DNA from: Psychrobacter fulvigenes
GTDB lineage: Bacteria; Pseudomonadota; Gammaproteobacteria; Pseudomonadales; Moraxellaceae
Assembly: GCF_904846155.1 (NCBI RefSeq)
Contig: NZ_CAJGZP010000001.1
Span: forward strand, 1,364,001-1,428,000
Reading direction: 5' to 3'
DNA length: 64,000 nt
Positions within the stretch are counted from its first letter, which is position 1; the number at the start of each line of letters is the position of its first letter. Positions 10,061-19,579 of the stretch are shown here, piece after piece. Position numbers and translations under genes: made by a program. Under the pieces are notes generated by a model. The model was not told the DNA's origin. It ran no database searches and worked only from the letters and a program-made list of their open reading frames with translations.

Positions 10061-11715
10061 ATGGACCATGTAAAAGTTGGCAGAGTAGGACCTTTTCCGC
10101 GAGTGAGTAAACCTGTATTTTTAACCTCGGTAATCTTAATTACCCTGTTTATTATTTTGGTGCATTCTTTAACCAACAAGCAGAAATAGTATTTAATCAA
10201 GCAAAAGCATTTGTCTCTTTGCGTTTTGGTTGGTTCTTTATTGTGGTGATTAATGCCACTGTATTGATGAGTATCTATATGATATTTAGTCGATATGGCG
10301 ATATTCGGCTGGGTCATCAGAATGAGAAACCTGAAAATAAGCTCATCTCTTGGATTGGTATGCTGTTCTCAGCGGGTATCGGTATCGGACTCTTATACTG
10401 GGGTACGGCTGAGCCGCTATATCACTATATGGCACCGCCTCTAGGTGAAGGGGAAACGGTCGCCTCTGCTAAGCTTGCGATGAATATCTCGTTTTTGCAT
10501 TATGGTGTTCATGTGTGGGCGCTCTACGGCATGGTTGCGTTAGCGTTGGCTTATTTTCATTATCGCCGCGGTTTGCCATTGGCCATCCGCTCAACGCTAT
10601 ATCCAATACTGGGCAAAAAAATCTATGGTGGCTGGGGACATACGGTTGATACCTTAGCGGTATTCGGTACGATGTTTGGGGTAGTGACCACCTTGGGTCT
10701 TGGAGTTTTGCAGATTAACTCTGGCCTTGAGAGCTTATTTGGTATTCCTAACAACATCAGTGTACAAATCATCTTAATTGCCGTTATTACGGTACTTGCA
10801 GGGATGTCACTGTTCTTAGGGCTGGATAAAGGTATTAAGCGCTTAAGCGATATCAATATCTTTTTGACTATTATACTATTGAGTTTCGTTATCCTCTTGG
10901 GGCCTACGCAGTTTATTTTTAATAGTTTTATTGAAAATATCGGTAATTATTTACACCAAGTCATTCCACTAGGTTTCTGGACGGAGTCTTATGAAGGTCA
11001 AGAAAACTGGCAGTCTTCGTGGACGATTTTCTATTGGGCATGGTGGATTAGTTGGTCGCCGTTCGTTGGTGTATTCGTGGCTCGTATCTCTCGTGGTCGT
11101 ACCATTCGTGAGTTCACATTGGGCGTGTTATTAATCCCTGTGGCGATATTGTTCTTGTGGTTCACCGCTTTCGGTGGTTCTGCGGTACATATGGAGCTGA
11201 TGGCTGCAGTCAATCCTGACATAGCAAGCCCTGGTCTTGTCGAGGCTGTTAGAGCAGATACTGGCAGTGCCATCTTCAAACTAATGGAATCTTACCCGTT
11301 AACATCAGTATTTAACCTACTCATTGTTATCATGATTGTGCTGTGGTTTGTGACTTCATCGGACTCTGCCAGCTTTGTGATTGATATGCTGACCTCAGGC
11401 GGTGATACCGATCCTCCAAAAGTTCAGCGCTTGTTTTGGGCAGGGACTGAGGGCGTCATCGCGGCAGTGCTATTGGCGGCTGGTGGCTTAGGGGCGTTGC
11501 AAGCAGCTTCTATCGTATCAGGTCTGCCATTTGCAGTGGTGATATTGGTGATGATGTATTCATTATTACGCGGTTTGAGTCGCGATCATCTAATTCTCTA
11601 TCGTCAGCAGCAGTGGTTTATCACTGAGGAGTCAGCAGAGCACAATTCAGCAAATGAGTTCCCTGATGAAGATTTACTGAAAGGTCCGCCAGCAGTCAAA
11701 GAAACAGGTGAGTAA
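10061..11715 (+). pseudogene. BCCT transporter copy 3, broken by a one-base deletion
   Basis: Translation from ATG 10061 gives MDHVKVGRVGPFPRVSK, matching copy 1. After about 32 codons it leaves the family frame and stops at TAG 10187-10189. The rest, including the NQQAEIVF stretch, GIGIGLLYWGTAEP, FYWAWWISWSPF and SSDSASFVIDM, lies in the next frame and runs open to 11715. The shift falls at the T run 10155-10158: four T here, five in copy 2 at the same place. One missing T accounts for everything. The restored protein would be about 551 residues. The downstream frame has no ribosome site near a start that would give a whole carrier. A sequencing error is also possible. Confidence 0.82.
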
Positions 11716-11763
11716 TTGTTTTTGACTTACCTACGATAATACGGCACTGAAAATGTAATAAGT

Positions 11764-11797
11764 AAAAATCCCAGTTTATTTTAAACTGGGATTTTTT
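11764..11797 (+). terminator. Terminator after BCCT copy 3
   Basis: The arms AAATCCCAGTTTA and TAAACTGGGATTT form a perfect hairpin followed by T residues. Its position also suits termination of the converging minus-strand gene at 11818. Confidence 0.85.
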
Positions 11798-11817
11798 GTA
11801 AATGGCTTATCTGTAAG

Positions 11818-12168
11818 TTATTCTAATGTCGCGTTAGGTTGGATGCATTCTCCTTTTACATAACCAATCGCGGCAGCTGTGCCACAGGCTGAACAGGCGT
11901 TGCCCGCCGTTCGATAACTGACTACCGAGCCAACTTTGGTGGTAACGCAAACAGGGTCATATTGCATAGTACACATGTTTTGCTCTGGGTTGTGAGGCGG
12001 GCACTTAGTAAACAGATTGTCAATGGGTGCTGGTTGGTTGATAGGCGGTATATGATTCGAAGTGGCATCAGGCTCGGCGACACTCGGTATATTACTACAG
12101 CCTACTAATGTCATCGCTACGGATAATCCTAGTAACGATAGCCAAGATTTACATGAATTTTTTATCAT
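11818..12168 (-). CDS. Small lipoprotein with a Kazal-like cysteine pattern
   Basis: A 116-residue protein with a lipoprotein signal peptide (lipobox LVGC, Cys about residue 24) and a Pro-rich linker, then a compact Cys-rich domain. The spacing C-x7-C, then a Tyr/Asn-containing stretch, C-x2-C, and a last Cys in GYVKGEC, is that of Kazal-type protease-inhibitor folds, which appear in some bacterial periplasmic lipoproteins. Function is unknown; protease inhibition is only a family-based guess. AAGGA stands about 8 bases before the ATG. It converges with BCCT copy 3 and is followed upstream by a dispersed repeat. Confidence 0.65.
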   Translation of the reverse strand: MIKNSCKSWLSLLGLSVAMTLVGCSNIPSVAEPDATSNHIPPINQPAPIDNLFTKCPPHNPEQNMCTMQYDPVCVTTKVGSVVSYRTAGNACSACGTAAAIGYVKGECIQPNATLE

Positions 12169-12213
12169 GATGAAAATCCTTATAAGTGAGTGTAATAACC
12201 TCCTGTTATTATC

Positions 12214-12316
12214 ATACCAATCCCAAAACTACGTTTGACTATGCCAAACTCATTAAGTCTACGAGAAGGAGTACTTGCGCTCGTCTGCTTATGGTTATAG
12301 TTCTTTGGAATGGTAT
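12214..12316. repeat. Dispersed intergenic repeat family 1, copy 1
   Basis: A 103-bp element in the gap between two minus-strand genes. It is clearly related to 59686-59789: both begin ATACCAA-CCCAAAA, share blocks such as CAAACTC, GTAGTACTTGC-like and CTCGT sequences, and end TTTGGAA-GGTAT. The ends are inverted repeats of each other (ATACCA / TGGTAT, with TCCCAAA / TTTGGAA inside), as in a MITE or REP-like element. It contains no frame of interest. Confidence 0.75.
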
Positions 12317-12425
12317 ATATCAGCATAAAATCAAAAGTATCTGATAATTGCTGCATCATTTTATCTTAGACTATTTTTTGGTAGTCATCTAGCCCATATG
12401 CTTTTGATAAAAAACCAGGCCTAAT

Positions 12426-12459
12426 AAAAAACCCAAGCTTAGTATTAAGCTTGGGTTTT
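12426..12459 (-). terminator. Terminator after the DUF3144 gene
   Basis: A perfect 14-bp stem (12428-12441 with 12446-12459, loop GTAT). Read on the minus strand it is followed by a run of T, so it ends the transcript of the gene at 12483-12845. Confidence 0.85.
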
Positions 12460-12482
12460 GAGTACTTTAATGCTCCAAAACT

Positions 12483-12845
12483 TTAGTCAGCAGCTTTGTC
12501 GTCTTTATTGAGCTGTACATATTTATCAAAGTTTTGTGCATAGTCAGTTAGGTTGTCGCTTAGCATCTGACGGTACTGTTTGACATAAAACTCTACGATG
12601 TCATCTTTTTCTTTAGCAAAATCATCACCTTTTACAAAGCCAATAGATGCGACTGAGGCACTGTAACGGGCGGCAGCATATAATAAAGAAGCGCCTACTT
12701 GGCCTGAATGAGCATCAGGGCCTAATTGACTGTTTGCCACACCGATGATGGCATCGGCGCGCTGGTAAAACGCCTGCATTTCTGGGGTGATTTCGATGTT
12801 AGCGTCAACACCATTATCTTGGTCTTGAGTCGTATCTTGTGACAT
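12483..12845 (-). CDS. DUF3144 protein
   Basis: A 120-residue soluble protein with no signal peptide. The core FYQRADAIIGVANSQLG matches the start of the DUF3144 family, followed by the family's helical region with SLLYAAARYSA and a Lys/Asp-rich tail. The biochemical function of the family is not known to me. CAGGAG stands 8 bases before the ATG. It lies just downstream of metK on the same strand, but a terminator-free gap of 130 bases and its own ribosome site do not show whether the two are co-transcribed. Confidence 0.75.
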   Translation of the reverse strand: MSQDTTQDQDNGVDANIEITPEMQAFYQRADAIIGVANSQLGPDAHSGQVGASLLYAAARYSASVASIGFVKGDDFAKEKDDIVEFYVKQYRQMLSDNLTDYAQNFDKYVQLNKDDKAAD

Positions 12846-12975
12846 TAGCTACTCCTGTAAAGTTTAGATAAACGAGTAAGTATGAGCAATCAGGCTATTA
12901 TCTCCTGAACAACCCTATCATAGCGGATGAGACAGAGTTGAATCAGTGGTAGAAGCCAGTTGTAGAATTTAAGAT

Positions 12976-14142
12976 TTATAGGCCAGCATCTGCTTTTAAG
13001 ATTTCGGCTTTGTCTGTTTTTTCCCAAGTGAAGGCGATGTCTGAGCCAACACGACCAAAGTGTCCGAACGTGGCTGTTTTTTGGTACATTGGCTGTAGCA
13101 AGTTCAGCATTTGTGTAATGCCATAAGGGCGCAGATCAAAATGCGTACGAATCAAGCGAATGATTTCCTCAGAGCTGATCTTGCTGGTGCCAAAGGTATT
13201 AACAGAGATTGAGGTAGGTTCAGCAACCCCAATAGCATAGCTAACTTGTACTTCACAGCGGTCTGCTAAGCCTGCAGCGACGATGTTTTTGGCAACATAA
13301 CGTACGGCATAAGCCGCACTACGATCAACTTTTGAAGGATCTTTGCCACTGAATGCACCGCCGCCATGACGAGCCATGCCACCATAAGTATCAACGATGA
13401 TCTTGCGACCAGTGAGCCCTGCATCTCCGACTGGACCGCCAATGACGAATTTGCCAGTTGGGTTGATGTGATAGCGGGTACCAGCATGCAATAGATCAGC
13501 AGGCAATACTTGCTTGATGATATTTTCCATCACCGCTTCTTGTAAGTCTTTTTGTGAAATGCTTGGGTCGTGCTGAGTGGAGAGAACCACAGCGTCAATA
13601 GCAGCTGGAATATCACCATCATATCTTAGAGTGACTTGTGCTTTGGCATCTGGACGTAACCAAGGCAGGTCACCAGCACGGCGCAGCTCAGATTGACGTT
13701 CCATCAGACGATGCGCAAACTCGATTGGCGCAGGCATCAAGACATCTGTTTCATTACTGGCATAGCCAAACATCAACCCTTGGTCGCCAGCGCCTTGCTC
13801 TTCTGGACTACTGCGATCAACACCTTGCGCGATTTCAGGAGATTGCTTGCCCAGCATGTTGATAACGGCGCAGGTCTCACCGTCAAAGCCAAGGTCTGAG
13901 TGGTGATAGCCAATGCCATTGACCGTATCACGCACAATACGTTCAACATCGATGTTGGCAGTAGTCGTCACTTCGCCTGCTAATATTACGGCACCTGTTT
14001 TTACTAAAGTCTCGCAGGCAACACGTGCTTGCAGGTCTTCACGTAAAATGGCATCGAGGATAGCATCGGAGATTTGGTCAGCCATTTTATCAGGATGGCC
14101 TTCACTCACGGATTCTGAAGTAAATAAGTTGTATTCACGCAT
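12976..14142 (-). CDS. metK: S-adenosylmethionine synthetase
   Basis: A 388-residue MetK, which makes SAM from methionine and ATP in the cytoplasm. Signatures: [15 protein letters not shown] at the N-terminus (His of the ATP site), [12 protein letters not shown], and the [16 protein letters not shown] loop near residue 260. A longer frame starts at TTG 14163, but ATG 14142 gives [11 protein letters not shown], the usual start of proteobacterial MetK. No SAM riboswitch-like leader was recognised. The methionine synthase genes mesX/mesD lie about 10 kb away, so methionine synthesis and use are on the same segment though not one operon. Confidence 0.97.
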   Translation of the reverse strand: MREYNLFTSESVSEGHPDKMADQISDAILDAILREDLQARVACETLVKTGAVILAGEVTTTANIDVERIVRDTVNGIGYHHSDLGFDGETCAVINMLGKQSPEIAQGVDRSSPEEQGAGDQGLMFGYASNETDVLMPAPIEFAHRLMERQSELRRAGDLPWLRPDAKAQVTLRYDGDIPAAIDAVVLSTQHDPSISQKDLQEAVMENIIKQVLPADLLHAGTRYHINPTGKFVIGGPVGDAGLTGRKIIVDTYGGMARHGGGAFSGKDPSKVDRSAAYAVRYVAKNIVAAGLADRCEVQVSYAIGVAEPTSISVNTFGTSKISSEEIIRLIRTHFDLRPYGITQMLNLLQPMYQKTATFGHFGRVGSDIAFTWEKTDKAEILKADAGL

Positions 14143-14286
14143 AATGGGATCGCTTAATAGCAAGGACTGTCATTAGTAAGACCAGTCATAATTGAATGTT
14201 AACGGAAAATAAGAGGCAAAAGTGAATCAAAAAATTAGCACATTTTACCGTGAATCGGGTTAAAACTCTAGTGTTAGGCATTGCTG

Positions 14287-14883
14287 CTAACAATTATAGA
14301 AATCATCAAGCTGGCTGTCCTCTTGCCAGCGGTATTCTGTATAGCTAGCAATCTGCCGCGCGGTATCAATATCATGTCTATCGGCAATAAAACCAAGCGC
14401 CATATCCATTCCAGCACTGACGCCTGAGGAGGTGTAAAACTTACCGTCTACTACCCAGCGTGCTTGGTGTACCCAATGAACTTTATTTGATTGCTCAATA
14501 ACCCATTGCCAAGCAAGCTTATTAGAAGTTGCACGCTTGTCATCTAAGAGATTAGCCTTTGCTAATAACGCACTGCCAGTACAGACGCTGAGCACCCAGT
14601 CAGCATTGTTAGCAAGCGTGGTTAGGGTCTGTAAAAACTGGCGGTTCTCGATTACTTGGCGAGTACCTTTGCCACCAACAATCAATAAGATATCAGTCTG
14701 ATGCTCTAACTCTGTTACCGCGATAGTATGCAGAGCAATCCCATGATGGTTATAAATAATACCACCTGTCATAGAGGCAAATTGGATACGAAAATGCTCA
14801 GGCAGGCTACCGAACATCTCGATCGGTCCAAATAGGTCTAGCGTTTCAAAATTATCAAATACTAAGGCAGTGAGTGTTTGCAT
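14287..14883 (-). CDS. DJ-1/PfpI-family protein
   Basis: A 198-residue single-domain protein of the DJ-1/PfpI (class I glutamine amidotransferase-like) superfamily. Core features: the N-terminal strand with FDNFETLDLFGPIEMF, LLIVGGKGT, the nucleophile elbow SVCTGSALLA (Cys about residue 103), and a later ASNKL-like helix plus GVSAGMDMAL. This subgroup resembles isonitrile hydratase-like proteins and the N-terminal half of GlxA-type AraC regulators. The precise reaction is not determinable. ATG 14883 follows GGAAGA; a TTG at 14886 is the alternative. It ends the minus-strand group nudC-rsxB-nth. Confidence 0.8.
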   Translation of the reverse strand: MQTLTALVFDNFETLDLFGPIEMFGSLPEHFRIQFASMTGGIIYNHHGIALHTIAVTELEHQTDILLIVGGKGTRQVIENRQFLQTLTTLANNADWVLSVCTGSALLAKANLLDDKRATSNKLAWQWVIEQSNKVHWVHQARWVVDGKFYTSSGVSAGMDMALGFIADRHDIDTARQIASYTEYRWQEDSQLDDFYNC

Positions 14884-14941
14884 CAATCTTCCTTAAGTTG
14901 AAATGGCTATAAAAGGCAATGCTAACAATAATAAAGAATCT

Positions 14942-15637
14942 TTATATCTCTAAAAACTTGGCTTTATCCTTAAACATACATTCCTCAAAGACAGGACAGG
15001 CACCGCATTTTGGTGTACGTGCTTGGCAGGTATAGCGCCCATGCAGAATAAGATAATGATGGGCATCAACGATTAAGTCTTCTGGGATACGCTCGACCAG
15101 TTTTTTTTCGACCATCAACACGGTTTTGCCAGTAGCCAGACCTGTGCGATTACCAACTCGAAAGATATGGGTATCGACGGCCATGGTCGGCTGTCCAAAA
15201 GCAGTATTTAATACCACATTAGCGGTTTTGCGGCCAACGCCTGCCAACGACTCCAAATCTTTACGGTTATCGGGAACTTGACTGTCGAATTTTTCAATCA
15301 AGTCGCGACAAGTTTTTATGACATTTTTGGCTTTAGAGTTATATAGGCCGATGTTTTTTATATAAGACTTCAGCCCTTCTTCACCCAGAGCCAAGATTGC
15401 CTCTGGTGTATTTGCCACTGGATATAATTGTTGGGTGGCAATATTGACGCTCACATCAGTCGCTTGTGCAGACAAAATGACGGCGATAAGTAGTTCAAAG
15501 TCACTACTGTAGTTTAGTTCGGTTACTGGCTCATCAATAGTGGCAGCCAGCTTTTCAAAAAACGGCCGAACATTACGATTGGGCAATCGTCTTGATGGCG
15601 GTGTCTCTGCAGTCTTGTGTTTGACAGTTTTACTCAT
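14942..15637 (-). CDS. nth: Endonuclease III (DNA glycosylase/AP lyase)
   Basis: A 231-residue base-excision repair enzyme that removes oxidised pyrimidines and nicks the abasic site. The helix-hairpin-helix reads LAGVGRKTANVVLN, whose Lys is the catalytic lysine; VDTHIFRV carries the catalytic Asp. The C-terminal iron-sulfur ligands follow the family spacing C-x6-C-x2-C-x5-C (in CQARTPKCGACPVFEEC). An extra N-terminal 20 residues (basic, Thr-rich) exceed the E. coli enzyme. Its neighbour upstream is rsxB, the usual Rnf/Rsx-nth partnership of gammaproteobacteria. Confidence 0.95.
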   Translation of the reverse strand: MSKTVKHKTAETPPSRRLPNRNVRPFFEKLAATIDEPVTELNYSSDFELLIAVILSAQATDVSVNIATQQLYPVANTPEAILALGEEGLKSYIKNIGLYNSKAKNVIKTCRDLIEKFDSQVPDNRKDLESLAGVGRKTANVVLNTAFGQPTMAVDTHIFRVGNRTGLATGKTVLMVEKKLVERIPEDLIVDAHHYLILHGRYTCQARTPKCGACPVFEECMFKDKAKFLEI

Positions 15638-15755
15638 GGTATTTTGATTATCTTTTAACAGTAATATTTAAAAGCGGTGGCTTAAAATCTTTAAGCATTG
15701 TATTGATGCGCTGAAATAACGTTAAACGTCTTTTGCTTTAACGAAGCCTTTAGAG

Positions 15756-16586
15756 TTATAGTTTTGCAAGTTGTGCTTGTAGCTCTGCCAGCTCTAGGCG
15801 CTTATTGCTATTCTCACGCACACTCAGCTGTTTTTCGAGCTTTTTAATTTTGCTTCTCAGTTTGGCGGCGGCAATGGTGTCTTTGGCTTGCTGCTCACTG
15901 ATATCTAACGTTTGGCTGGCGGCGTTATTGAGTTTGGCTTCAACCATACTAACAACAGGCTTGGTATTACTGCTATCTGCAAGCTGCAGAGTCACGCGGT
16001 TTAGATGAGTATGATAACGCTGACGCAAATTATCCTGTTCTTGAATACGTACACTTTCAGTGAGCTCACGCTCAATGGGTATCAAATCAATACAGTCAAC
16101 AGGGCAGGGCGCTATACATAACTCGCAGCCAGTACATAAATCGGTAAAAATCGTATGCATATGCTTGCCAGTACCGATGATAGCATCCACTGGGCAGGCA
16201 GGAATGCATTTGGTACAACCGATGCAGTCATCTTCACGAATGACGGCGCGAACCTCGGTTGGGCGCTCAGTGCTAGGATCTATTGGCCATTGTGAAGCGG
16301 CAGCCGTTAGTGGCTCTTTACTATCAATGTTAAGTATTCGACGAATAGCGTCTGTAACAGGCTGTCCACCTGGCACACATTTATTATACGGCTCACCCTC
16401 TACCACGATCGCAGTAGCATAAGGCAAGCAGCCATCTGGGTGCTCACAAAGTCCACATTGAGTCTGCGGTAGACAGGCGTCAATGGCTGCAATCTGCTGC
16501 TGAATATCAGACGGCAAAGAAGCTAAGGTCAATGTATCAAATAAAATAGGTAGGTCTGCTAAGCGTGTGTCAATATTACTGGGCAT
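15756..16586 (-). CDS. rsxB: Electron transport complex subunit RsxB/RnfB-like ferredoxin
   Basis: A 276-residue iron-sulfur protein. An Fe-S domain with C-x2-C-x4-DGC-x-PYA ([15 protein letters not shown]) near residue 45 comes first, then two 4Fe-4S ferredoxin motifs, [12 protein letters not shown] and [12 protein letters not shown], at about 125-165. A Lys/Glu-rich coiled coil makes up the last 70 residues. Unlike E. coli RsxB it lacks an N-terminal membrane anchor, a form seen in Pseudomonas and Acinetobacter. No other rnf/rsx gene is present in the window, so it may work as a free-standing electron carrier, possibly delivering electrons to Fe-S enzymes. It sits between nudC and nth on the same strand. 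Confidence 0.88.
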   Translation of the reverse strand: MPSNIDTRLADLPILFDTLTLASLPSDIQQQIAAIDACLPQTQCGLCEHPDGCLPYATAIVVEGEPYNKCVPGGQPVTDAIRRILNIDSKEPLTAAASQWPIDPSTERPTEVRAVIREDDCIGCTKCIPACPVDAIIGTGKHMHTIFTDLCTGCELCIAPCPVDCIDLIPIERELTESVRIQEQDNLRQRYHTHLNRVTLQLADSSNTKPVVSMVEAKLNNAASQTLDISEQQAKDTIAAAKLRSKIKKLEKQLSVRENSNKRLELAELQAQLAKL

Positions 16587-16654
16587 GTAAATAACGGCCT
16601 TAAAACTGGCGATAAATAATAGGGTTTATACGTGGGTATTCAATTATAACTTAT

Positions 16655-17650
16655 CTAAAGTGACATCCCTTGCTCATGCATAATCTGCGCGATTAGTTCA
16701 TAAGCGATACTGCCTTTAAAAGGTATCTTAGGCAGATTTGAGAGATCAAAAAAATCAGCATGCGACAGCTCTTTTTGTTGTATGGCAATCTCGCCGCTGG
16801 CATACGACGCGCGAAAGCCCAACATCAAATTAGAAGGAAAAGGCCACGGCTGACTGCTCACATAGCGTATGTCCGTTAAGCTGATGGCCACTTCTTCAGC
16901 GACTTCACGTACGACCGCATGCTCCAAGCTTTCACCTACCTCTACAAACCCTGCAATGAGACCGTACTGTAGCTCCGAGCTTGGCTTGCCATAGCGATGA
17001 TGGTGGGCCAATAGTATTTGCATCTCTCCAGTCTTAGGATTTGGGCGAGTAATAGCAGTGATGATACAAGGCTGCACACGTGGATATTGACGTAAGCGGC
17101 AGACTTGACAAACCATGGCACGCTCACCAGATTTATCCGCATGGACTGGCGCGCTACAACGACTACAAAACTGCGTATCTGCCTGCCAGCGTAAGAGTTG
17201 AATAGCTTGGCTCAACTGCGCGGCAAGCGCAGCAGGTAGTTGCGTAATCAGCTGCCGATAAGAAATAAAGTCGACAGTGTCACTAGGCTGAGAATTATCA
17301 ACAGCGCCTTCTGTTTCAGGTGTGAAGAGGAGCGTATCAGAAGCTGTACTCAAGTCTGGAATAGCAATACCGTGCACTTCTGCATAATGAGACGTAATGG
17401 CACTGGTCGCGCGAAAGTCTTTAGTCTCAGTATGTTTGAGTGCTTCTTCCCAGTGGCTGGGTGCTAAGCTTTCTATAAGCTCCACACGTCCTACTTGATA
17501 GGCATCAGCATCCGTCGCATCACTCATTACAGCATCGTTTTGTAATGCAAGGTCTTCAGTGTTTGGGAGCATCACTTGTAATGGCCACCAACCTGCCACT
17601 GTATGTCGACACAGTATGGTCTCGTTATCAAGTACAAAAGCGGTGGTCAT
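16655..17650 (-). CDS. nudC: NADH pyrophosphatase / NAD-decapping Nudix hydrolase
   Basis: A 331-residue NudC-type enzyme that cleaves NAD(H) and removes NAD caps from RNA. A zinc ribbon (CSRC ... CQVC, about residues 165-185) precedes the Nudix box GFVEVGES...REVAEEVAI at about 235-257, and the diagnostic SQPWPFP motif follows it. The last Gly of the Nudix consensus is Ala here (EEVAI rather than EESGI), a tolerated position. The N-terminal domain is longer and more divergent than in E. coli (257 residues). ATG 17650 is preferred over TTG 17656. The gene lies just upstream of rsxB and nth. Confidence 0.93.
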   Translation of the reverse strand: MTTAFVLDNETILCRHTVAGWWPLQVMLPNTEDLALQNDAVMSDATDADAYQVGRVELIESLAPSHWEEALKHTETKDFRATSAITSHYAEVHGIAIPDLSTASDTLLFTPETEGAVDNSQPSDTVDFISYRQLITQLPAALAAQLSQAIQLLRWQADTQFCSRCSAPVHADKSGERAMVCQVCRLRQYPRVQPCIITAITRPNPKTGEMQILLAHHHRYGKPSSELQYGLIAGFVEVGESLEHAVVREVAEEVAISLTDIRYVSSQPWPFPSNLMLGFRASYASGEIAIQQKELSHADFFDLSNLPKIPFKGSIAYELIAQIMHEQGMSL

Positions 17651-17707
17651 CGTCAACTATCCAAACTATGAGTGAGCGTGCATAAAAGCGATACATGCTG
17701 AGGGTAT

Positions 17708-19390
17708 TTAAGCAGTCAGCAGCTGGTTTAAACTATCCAATGCAATATCAAGAGACTGCTTGCTAATAGGGCGATTGTTTTCAAAACCCTCCAAGCGATA
17801 ATCTACCGCCATTATGACGTCAGCGATACGTGCCAGTGTTTGCTCATCGATAACAGAGCCATCTGCCAAGCGCTCTTCTATATAAACAGAAAGCTGGCCA
17901 AACAAGTTGGCAGCGGCAGGAATCTGCAAAAACCTGACCGCGCCTGCCACTTGGCGGAGCATTTCAGGAGTGTTTTGAATTTTGACTATGTCGCGGTTGG
18001 GATCGGCTAAATAATCAGTGATAGCTTGCACGATACTGGATATCGTCAAGCGACTCTCTTTAACCAAGGTATCATAAGCTGTATCTAGCTGATGTAATGA
18101 GATATGTTGGTTATTCATAGGCAGGTGCGTCATACCTGGGGTATGTCTTCTTGCCATCGCCGTCGAGGCGTTTTCTGCAAGCATCAGAGATAAGAGTAGG
18201 TGATCAAAATCCTCTGAGGTCGGTGTCTGCCATTTTGCTACTTTTGCAGCAGCAGACTCAAGCGCACTTGCGGCATCATCTAAACCCAGTAACTGCATGG
18301 CCGAGCTTAGTTCAGTTAAACTTTCTGTTATCGAAGACACTTGTAGGACAAGTGCGTCAGAGGTATCGCCACGTCCATAGCTTTCGGCTTTTTCTTTAAT
18401 GCTATTGATTTGATTTTGAATGATATGATTCAGTGTGTCGGTAATGGCGCGATTAGGCCCAAACAAAAAGCGTTCCATTTGCTTGCGCTGCGGCGACTCT
18501 AGCTGATTGATAGCGTATTGCTCACGCAGTTTTTGTGCCTGTTCATTATCACGCCGGCAAGCAAAGCTGACTAAATCAGCAAAACGCCTATCCATGACGG
18601 GCAGATAGTTTTGAAACTGCTGTTCTAGATAGATAAGGGTATGTTTCTGGCTCATTTTCAGCGGTAGTATGTCTTTTAGATCAGTGACTGCCGCCGTTGC
18701 CGCTTGCCAAAATAAACTGCTGGTATGCGCTGCGATCAAAGCACAGGCTGCACTCATGGCATCCAGTTTTTGCTGTGCATCTGGGGTTAATAGGCTGTTG
18801 TTTTTTGTGAGCGCCACACCCAGACCACTACGATAAGCACTCGTTAATAGCTCGATATCGAGATTGAGCTCACTTAGCGGCTGATAGTTCTGTTCAGGGT
18901 TGGCGATGACGACACTACTGCTACCAAAATTAGAAAAATAGCTGGCATCGATAGTATCCTGCTCACTATGGACATGCAGCTTATTAATGATCGGTAGTAA
19001 TAACGTTGGCTCTACCGTCTCTTTTAACAAAACAAATTCAACGTAGCGATCAAGCGTCATAATGGCTTCTGATAGATCCATAATCAGCGCCGTATCATTA
19101 TTATTGCCATTATCGAATAGCTTCTGAAAGCCAAAGGCGATCGCTGTGCTTAATATCTGTCCACCCTTTAACCCGATCAGCTCAAAAATACGGGACAGCT
19201 GCGTCAATACATCAATGGAGTCTAGTAGTAAAGGTGCCTGTGCAGTATCATCATTGAACTCGCTTAAGTGAGTTTCACTGTCTTTAAGAATGACAATGAT
19301 TTCATCATAGAGCAGATGCAATGATGGTAAGTTAAAGTTAGTGATACTAAGGGCAGGCGTGCTTGCAGTGGTTTTTTCAGCTTGGCTCAT
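17708..19390 (-). CDS. Stand-alone protein resembling the N-terminal Hpt-like region of ChpA/PilL
   Basis: A 560-residue, almost entirely alpha-helical soluble protein. The segment LPSLHLLYDEIIVILKDSE...LLDSIDVLTQLSRIFELIGLKGG resembles the degenerate Hpt modules at the N-terminus of ChpA/PilL, the large CheA-like kinases that control type IV pili. No HATPase, CheW or receiver domain follows, and no phosphorylatable His-containing Hpt core is obvious. A role in pilus or surface-signalling control is inferred from resemblance only. A TTG lies five codons upstream; ATG 19390 gives MSQAEKTT. It is separated from nudC by 57 bases, so co-transcription is likely. Confidence 0.6.
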   Translation of the reverse strand: MSQAEKTTASTPALSITNFNLPSLHLLYDEIIVILKDSETHLSEFNDDTAQAPLLLDSIDVLTQLSRIFELIGLKGGQILSTAIAFGFQKLFDNGNNNDTALIMDLSEAIMTLDRYVEFVLLKETVEPTLLLPIINKLHVHSEQDTIDASYFSNFGSSSVVIANPEQNYQPLSELNLDIELLTSAYRSGLGVALTKNNSLLTPDAQQKLDAMSAACALIAAHTSSLFWQAATAAVTDLKDILPLKMSQKHTLIYLEQQFQNYLPVMDRRFADLVSFACRRDNEQAQKLREQYAINQLESPQRKQMERFLFGPNRAITDTLNHIIQNQINSIKEKAESYGRGDTSDALVLQVSSITESLTELSSAMQLLGLDDAASALESAAAKVAKWQTPTSEDFDHLLLSLMLAENASTAMARRHTPGMTHLPMNNQHISLHQLDTAYDTLVKESRLTISSIVQAITDYLADPNRDIVKIQNTPEMLRQVAGAVRFLQIPAAANLFGQLSVYIEERLADGSVIDEQTLARIADVIMAVDYRLEGFENNRPISKQSLDIALDSLNQLLTA

Positions 19391-19579
19391 AGTTGTTTTC
19401 CACAAAATGCTGATAAATTCATATTCTGATGATAGATGAAAATGACTAATAATTCATGGTTAATTTAAGTTATCAGCCATAATCCATTAAATCCGTTAAG
19501 GCAGATATCTGCTAAGTCAATATATGTCAATAATAGTCATAGCGTCTCAGAGTGTTATTTGGGAGGGTGTTTATCACTT

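Noticed and set aside
14143..14286. SAM-sensing riboswitch before metK
   Set aside because: The gap to the next gene is short and no known SAM-riboswitch core or terminator/anti-terminator pair was seen.
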